This document shows positions 62,246 to 64,000 of a stretch of 64,000 bases of DNA, piece by piece. Origin of the DNA: Vanrija pseudolonga (taxonomy: Eukaryota; Basidiomycota; Tremellomycetes; Trichosporonales; Trichosporonaceae); contig NC_085855.1 in NCBI RefSeq assembly GCF_020906515.1, forward strand, positions 124,001-188,000. Direction: 5' to 3'. Each line of letters begins with the position of its first letter. Positions within the stretch are counted from its first letter, which is position 1. The notes beneath the pieces were generated by a model that was given only the letters and a program-made list of their open reading frames with translations, had not been told where the DNA came from and made no database searches. The translations under genes and the position numbers were made by a program.

Positions 62246-62937
62246 ATGCTCAACATCTTAACCCAGGCCCAGCGCGACCGCTTTGCCCGCGCGGTAGGCG
62301 CGACCATGCACCGCCACGTCGGACCCCGGAGCGAGGAGGACGGGGGTCGCCTGGTCAACCCATTCACCGTCGCAGCTCCCCTTCGCTACAGCGTCTCTGG
62401 GGACGCTGGGGAATGTGAGGAAATTGGCAGGGGTGATGCTGAGCCGCCGGACAAGGATGACGAGTCCAACGACCAGGCCCTCGGGATCCCCGGCGACGAG
62501 CACGGGGCCGACACGGCCGAAGTCGCTCCAGGCGTCACTCACCCCTCCGACGCCGCATCATACCCGCACCCGGCGGCCACGCACCCCGCCGACTCCAAGA
62601 TCTTCTCCGACGGGCTCGACTTCCCCGTCACGTTCTACGTAGACCCGGGGTGCAGCCCCGTCCTGGCGCGCATGATCGAGGTGAGTGAGTTCTTCTTCCG
62701 CCCCACGAACTGACGCCGCAGAACGACGGCGGACACCTCACGACCCCCGACCGCGCGCACCTCCTCGTCTTCAACGTATCATCTGCGGACGAGCTCGACG
62801 GCGCCCAGCGCCGCCTAGTGGCCGAGCCGCGCTTCTTTGGTAGTGTTGGGGTGACGCAGGAGTGGCTGTGCCAGTGTATCCTTGCGCGCGAGGTGCGTGG
62901 CTTGCGAGCCAGCGAGCTGGTCGTTGCTCTTCAGTAG
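62246..62937 (+). CDS. single BRCT-like protein, locus L10
   Basis: Two exons (62246-62680, 62722-62937), 216 residues. The head (MLNILTQAQRDRFARAVG, then Glu/Asp/Pro-rich sequence to about residue 120) looks mostly disordered. The BRCT-like unit reads LDFPVTFYVDPGCSPVLARM with IE, spliced to NDGGHLTTPDRAHLLVFNVS and then VGVTQEWLCQCILAREVRGL. As in L9 and L11, only the second unit of the tandem form is present, with the intron at the same E-x-x-GG junction. The unit is very close to that of L11 next door, so the two are a recent tandem pair. Start 62246 is the first Met inside plausible coding sequence. Confidence 0.65.
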
Positions 62938-63147
62938 TCCAGGTGTCATGCATGTACGTGCATTTTTGCTGCTGGTGCAAGGTACTGCGCAGAATGCGGC
63001 TGCTGTGTTGCTCGGCACCATCCCTCCGGCGCCTGCCGGCCGTCCAAAGCCCCGCCTCGCATCCTAACTACACTCTCATTCTCCCTCTCACTCATAACAC
63101 CCTCCTTTGGACCCACCTTTCGACCCACCAAACGCGCACTCCAAGCA

Positions 63148-63727
63148 ATGTCAGACCCCACCGAGTCGACCAGTACAGTCAGCGGGAACCGCCGGCGGTG
63201 CACCTCGCTCACAACGATACCCCCAAGCCTACGTCCCCGCCTCCCCAGCGACAGCCCAAGCCAGACCGAAACGTCAGGACGAAGAAGGGAGCGTTTCCTC
63301 CCCCGACCAGGACTGTGGGTCACCGGGCGCGCGTCGTCGCTCCATCTGCTGGTCCCGCCGAGCGGCCTCGTCCCGAGCCCGGGATGTTCGCCGAGGGCCT
63401 CGACGCCCCGGTCTCGTTCTACCTCGACGCCGGGTGCAGTGCCGCTCTCGAGGGCATGGTCAAGGTGAGCGCACGCTCGTCCTCGCCTTCCTAACGCAAC
63501 AGGCCGACGGCGGCAACGTGACCACATTCGACCGTGCACAGTTCCTCGTGTTCAACGTCACCTCGGTGGCCGACCTCGACCGCGCGCAGACCGACAGGCT
63601 CCTCACCGAGCGCCGCTACTTCGGAGGGCGGGTCGTCACGCAGGAGTGGCTGATCAGGTGTATCGTGGCTCGGGAGGTGACGGGACTGCGCGAGAACGAG
63701 TTGGTAGTTGGCGTCAAGACCGAGTGA
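63148..63727 (+). CDS. single BRCT-like protein, locus L11 (5' structure unresolved)
   Basis: The C-terminal part is clear: GMFAEGLDAPVSFYLDAGCS with ALEGMVK, then a 38-nt intron (63465-63502) and ADGGNVTTFDRAQFLVFNVT, RRYFGGRVVTQEWLIRCIVA and LVVGVKTE to the stop at 63727. It is the near twin of L10. The likely start is the ATG at 63148 (MSDPTESTST), but its frame differs from that of the BRCT part. An intron whose length is 2 modulo 3 must therefore lie between about 63170 and 63280; GTCAGC at 63178 with acceptors at 63227, 63248 or 63254 would all work. I leave this open. Pro/Lys-rich linker before the domain, as in L10. Confidence 0.55.
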
Positions 63728-64000
63728 ACAACAACACTCGCTCCATGTCATCCCACCCACAACTCGTCGTCACCAGCCCAATCCATCGCCCGTACAATGA
63801 GCAGGGATGCAGTGGAGCAACAGCGATCACCAGTACGTAGTGTCAACTGATGCTTTCCGTGCCCACTACGGTACTTCGCAAGATACAAGACGGCGAAGGT
63901 GTATCCCTTGCACCGCGGTGCCGGACCTGGAGCCCGCAGCGCCGCGTCGGCGATGTCCGTCGCCGCCCCCAGGCCTCCAGCCGCCGACCCTCCGACGACA
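63728..64000 (+). other. right edge; possible start of another gene
   Basis: After the L11 stop there is an ATG at 63798 (MSRDAVEQQRSP) followed by a GTACGT donor-like site. Near the edge there is a frame YKTAKVYPLHRGAGPGARSA. A joined first exon pair is possible but phases do not fit simply, and the window ends. Not called as a gene. Confidence 0.25.

Overview
The window reads as nuclear DNA of a GC-rich basidiomycetous yeast. Most genes carry very short introns (usually 31-60 nt) with GTGAGT/GTGGGT-type donors and a CTGAC or CTAAC branch element a few bases before the AG acceptor. Several genes start with secretion signals, there are no operons, and the gene types (PriA-like Cys-rich secreted proteins, Zn2Cys6 regulator, lipase, GH5 mannanase-like enzyme, salicylate-hydroxylase-like monooxygenase) fit Tremellomycetes. 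The order Trichosporonales is my best guess, an inference from gene content and intron style, not from a marker gene. All exon joins below are my own reading of frames, splice signals and homology between copies.

Layout. 0-12 kb: a partial MFS drug-type transporter (-), a GT18-like Golgi glycosyltransferase (+), a secreted GH5 enzyme (-), a secreted type-B carboxylesterase/lipase (-) and an F-box-like protein (+). 12.6-21.9 kb: five head-to-tail genes of a family I do not recognise. They contain 1, 1, 2, 5 and 3(+1) copies of a roughly 190-residue domain; the first three start with a Met-Gly-Cys lipidation signal, and the fifth is cut by one in-frame TAG before its last domain. 22-26.4 kb: a Zn2Cys6 transcription factor and an amidohydrolase, divergent from a 427-bp shared promoter. 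27-37.6 kb: four PriA-like secreted Cys-rich proteins, with two tandem-BRCT-like genes lodged between the third and fourth. 39.5-45.7 kb: a lactose-permease-type sugar transporter (-) and a FAD monooxygenase (+) whose Rossmann motif is completed by a 12-nt micro-exon.

46-64 kb is an accessory region made almost only of two expanded families. There are nine further BRCT-like loci (intact genes, shortened one-domain forms, a clear pseudogene and fragments) and a block of five consecutive F-box-like genes on the minus strand. Counting the pair at 33.5-35.7 kb there are eleven BRCT-like loci. The full-length ones share an exon plan (often 123 / 284-299 / 127-208 / about 204-282 nt), which shows common descent despite fast protein divergence.

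The best candidates for something undescribed are the domain-accreting MGC family and the BRCT-like/F-box-like expansion. I see no tRNA, rRNA, CRISPR array or recognisable transposon.
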